A stretch of 37,284 bases of DNA, taken from positions 140,001-177,284 of the forward strand of contig JACVTC010000215.1 in NCBI GenBank assembly GCA_016946835.1, given 5' to 3'. The stretch is from Neocallimastix lanati (nom. inval.) (lineage: Eukaryota > Neocallimastigomycota > Neocallimastigomycetes > Neocallimastigales > Neocallimastigaceae). The position numbers were made by a program, and so were the translations under genes. The notes under the pieces are model-generated. The model made no database searches. It saw only the letters and a list, made by a program, of their open reading frames with translations, and was not told where the DNA came from. Shown one piece after another: positions 34,701-37,284 of the stretch. The stretch's first letter is position 1; every line of letters begins with the position of its first letter.

Positions 34701-37284
34701 AAATAAATTGTATAATATGAATATAAAGTACAGATTGAATAAAATAAAATAAAATAAAATAAAATAAAATAAAATAAAATAAAATAAAATAAAATAAAAT
34801 AAAATAAAATAAAATAAAATAAAATAAAATAAAATAAAATAAAATAAAATAAATAAAATAAAATAAATAAATAGAAGAATATAAATATGAAGTACAGATT
34901 GAATAAAATACAATACAATAAAATAAAATAAAATAAAATAAATAGAAGAATATAAATATGAATTACAGATTGAATAAAATACAATACAATACAATAAAAT
35001 AAAATAAAATAAAATAAAATAAAATAAAATAAAATAAAATAAAATAAAATAAAATAAAATAAAATAAAATAAAATAAAATAAAATAAAATAAAATAAATA
35101 GAGGAATATAAATATGAATTACAGATTTAATAAAATACAATAAAATAAAATAAAATAAAATAAAATAAAATAAAATAAAATAAAATAAAATAAAATAAAA
35201 TAAATAGAAGAATATAAATATGAAGTACAGATTGAATAAAATATAATACAATAAAATAAAATAAAATAAAATAAAATAAAATAAAATAAAATAAAATAAA
35301 ATAAATTGTAGAATATGAATATAAAGTACAGATTGAATAAAATAAAATAAAATAAAATAAAATAAAATAAATTGTATAATATGAATATAAAGTACAGATT
35401 GAATAAAATAAAATAAAATAAAATAAAATAAAATAAAATAAATAGTAATATAAAAATATAAAGTACAGATTGAATAAAATAAAATAAAATAAAATAAAAT
35501 AAAATAAATTGTAGAATATGAATATAAAGTACTGATTGAATAAAATAAAATAAAATAAAATAAAATAAAACAAATAGTAATATAAAAATATAAAGTACAG
35601 ATTGAATAAAATAAAATATAATAAAATAAAATAAAATAAAATAAAACAAAATTAAATAAAATAAAATAAAATAAAATAAATTGTACAATATGAATATAAA
35701 GTACAGATTGAATAAAATAAAATAAAATAAAATAAAATAAAATAAAATAAAATAAAATAGAATAAAATAAAATAAAATAAAATAAAATAAAATAAAATAA
35801 ATAGTAATATAAAAATATAAAGTACAGATTGAATAAAATAAAATAAAATAAATTGTAGAATATGAATATAAAGTACAGATTGAATAAAATAAAATAAAAT
35901 AAAATAAAATAAAATAAAATAAATTAAATTGTAGAATATGAATATAAAGTACAGATTGAATAAAATAAAATAAAATAAAATAAAATAAAATAAATTATAG
36001 AATATGAATATAAATTACAGATTGAATAGAATAAAATAAAATAAAATAAAATAAAATAAATTGTAGAATATGAATATAAAATACAGATTGAATAAAATAA
36101 AATAAAATAAAATAAAATAAAATAAAATAAAATAAAATAAAATAAAATAAAATAAAATAAAATAAAATAAAATAAAATAAAATAAAATAAAATAAAATAA
36201 AATAAAATAAAATAAATAGAAGAATATAAATATGAAGTACAGATTGAATAAAATACAATACAATAAAATAAAATAAAATAAAATAAATAGAAGAATATAA
36301 ATATGAATTACAGATTGAATAAAATACAATACAATACAATAAAATAAAATAAAATAAAATAAAATAAAATAAAATAAAATAAAATAAAATAAAATAAAAT
36401 AAAATAAAATAAAATAAAATAAAATAAAATAAAATAAAATAAATAGAGGAATATAAATATGAATTACAGATTTAATAAAATACAATAAAATAAAATAAAA
36501 TAAAATAAAATAAAATAAAATAAAATAAAATAAAATAAAATAAAATAAATAGAAGAATATAAATATGAAGTACAGATTGAATAAAATATAATACAATAAA
36601 ATAAAATAAAATAAAATAAAATAAAATAAAATAAAATAAAATAAAATAAATTGTAGAATATGAATATAAAGTACAGATTGAATAAAATAAAATAAAATAA
36701 AATAAAATAAAATAAATTGTATAATATGAATATAAAGTACAGATTGAATAAAATAAAATAAAATAAAATAAAATAAAATAAAATAAAATAAAATAAAATA
36801 AAATAAAATAAAATAAAATAAAATAAAATAAAATAAAATAAAATAAAATAAAATAAAATAAAATAAAATAAATAGAAGAATATAAATATGAAGTACAGAT
36901 TGAATAAAATACAATACAATAAAATAAAATAAAATAAAATAAATAGAAGAATATAAATATGAATTACAGATTGAATAAAATACAATACAATACAATAAAA
37001 TAAAATAAAATAAAATAAAATAAAATAAAATAAAATAAAATAAAATAAAATAAAATAAAATAAAATAAAATAAAATAAATAAAATAAAATAAAATAAATA
37101 GAGGAATATAAATATGAATTACAGATTTAATAAAATACAATAAAATAAAATAAAATAAAATAAAATAAAATAAAATAAAATAAAATAAAATAAAATAAAA
37201 TAAATAGAAGAATATAAATATGAAGTACAGATTGAATAAAATATAATACAATAAAATAAATAAAATAAATAAATAAAATAAAAT
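31717..37284. repeat. complex satellite: AAAAT pentamers with a ~31-bp core, continues past window end
   Basis: More than 5.5 kb consists of (AAAAT)n runs of 4 to about 35 units. These are punctuated by about fifty copies of a core such as GAATATGAATATAAAGTACA followed by GATTGAAT. At least four core variants recur: TTGTAGAATATGAATATAAAG, TAGTAATATAAAAATATAAA, TAGAAGAATATAAATATGAA and TAGAGGAATATAAATATGAA. The last is paired with TTACAGATTTAAT. Particular successions of variants repeat as blocks; for example the 32700-33470 block recurs at about 35100-35865. All three minus frames stay open and read as FYFIL repeats because 15 bases encode a 5-residue cycle; these are not genes. Confidence 0.95.

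Noticed and set aside
31660-37251. Many long minus-strand open frames reading FYFIL repeats
   Set aside because: They are a mechanical result of the AAAAT pentamer: any frame gives a five-residue cycle without stops. They overlap in all three frames and have no other protein-like feature.
31717-37284. CRISPR-like array (regular repeats with spacers)
   Set aside because: The spacers are themselves simple AAAAT repeats of variable length, the core varies, no cas genes are present and the genome is eukaryotic.

Overview
The window looks like nuclear DNA of a dictyostelid social amoeba (Dictyostelium or a close relative). It is extremely A+T-rich, with long poly(A)/poly(T) tracts between and inside features. 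Introns are short, A+T-rich and GT-AG. There are asparagine (AAT) codon runs, and L1-type retrotransposon remains of the kind known as TRE in this group. No tRNA, rRNA or CRISPR array was found.

Layout. (1) 1-5665: the 3' part of a Ty1/copia-type LTR retrotransposon on the + strand, in the order gag, protease, integrase, reverse transcriptase, RNase H, polypurine tract, 3' LTR. Its integrase is interrupted by a 775-bp solo LTR of a different family, flanked by a 5-bp target duplication. It also carries two stops, one frameshift and a 99-codon AAT run. (2) 5666-12440: a graveyard of elements. It holds a decayed MULE-type transposase gene (7166-8794, +), three copies of a short SINE-like repeat, and the 3' half of an L1/TRE-type ORF2 (9741-11866, -) with nested insertions. 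(3) 12441-18269: the only apparently living gene, on the minus strand. It has about 18 exons and encodes an N-terminal Ras-like GTPase domain with degenerate nucleotide-binding motifs, then a RasGEF N-terminal (REM) domain and a complete catalytic RasGEF domain. I assembled the exons by hand; all phases agree. One spot needs either a weak-donor intron or tolerance of an in-frame stop. (4) 18270-24030: A+T-rich spacer with several simple tandem repeats and a roughly 1.1-kb foldback structure. (5) 24030-31425: three L1/TRE-type ORF2 fragments, all on the minus strand. Two share long near-identical stretches including the same stop codons. (6) 31730-37284: a complex satellite of AAAAT pentamers punctuated by about fifty copies of a roughly 31-bp core, with higher-order duplication.

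Functionally, the window is one signalling gene (a probable Ras activator) embedded in transposon debris and satellite DNA. The genes do not form a pathway or operon. The most unusual items are the GTPase-like/RasGEF fusion, the solo LTR nested in the copia element, the SINE-like repeat with 58-bp flanking duplications, and the satellite's higher-order organisation.
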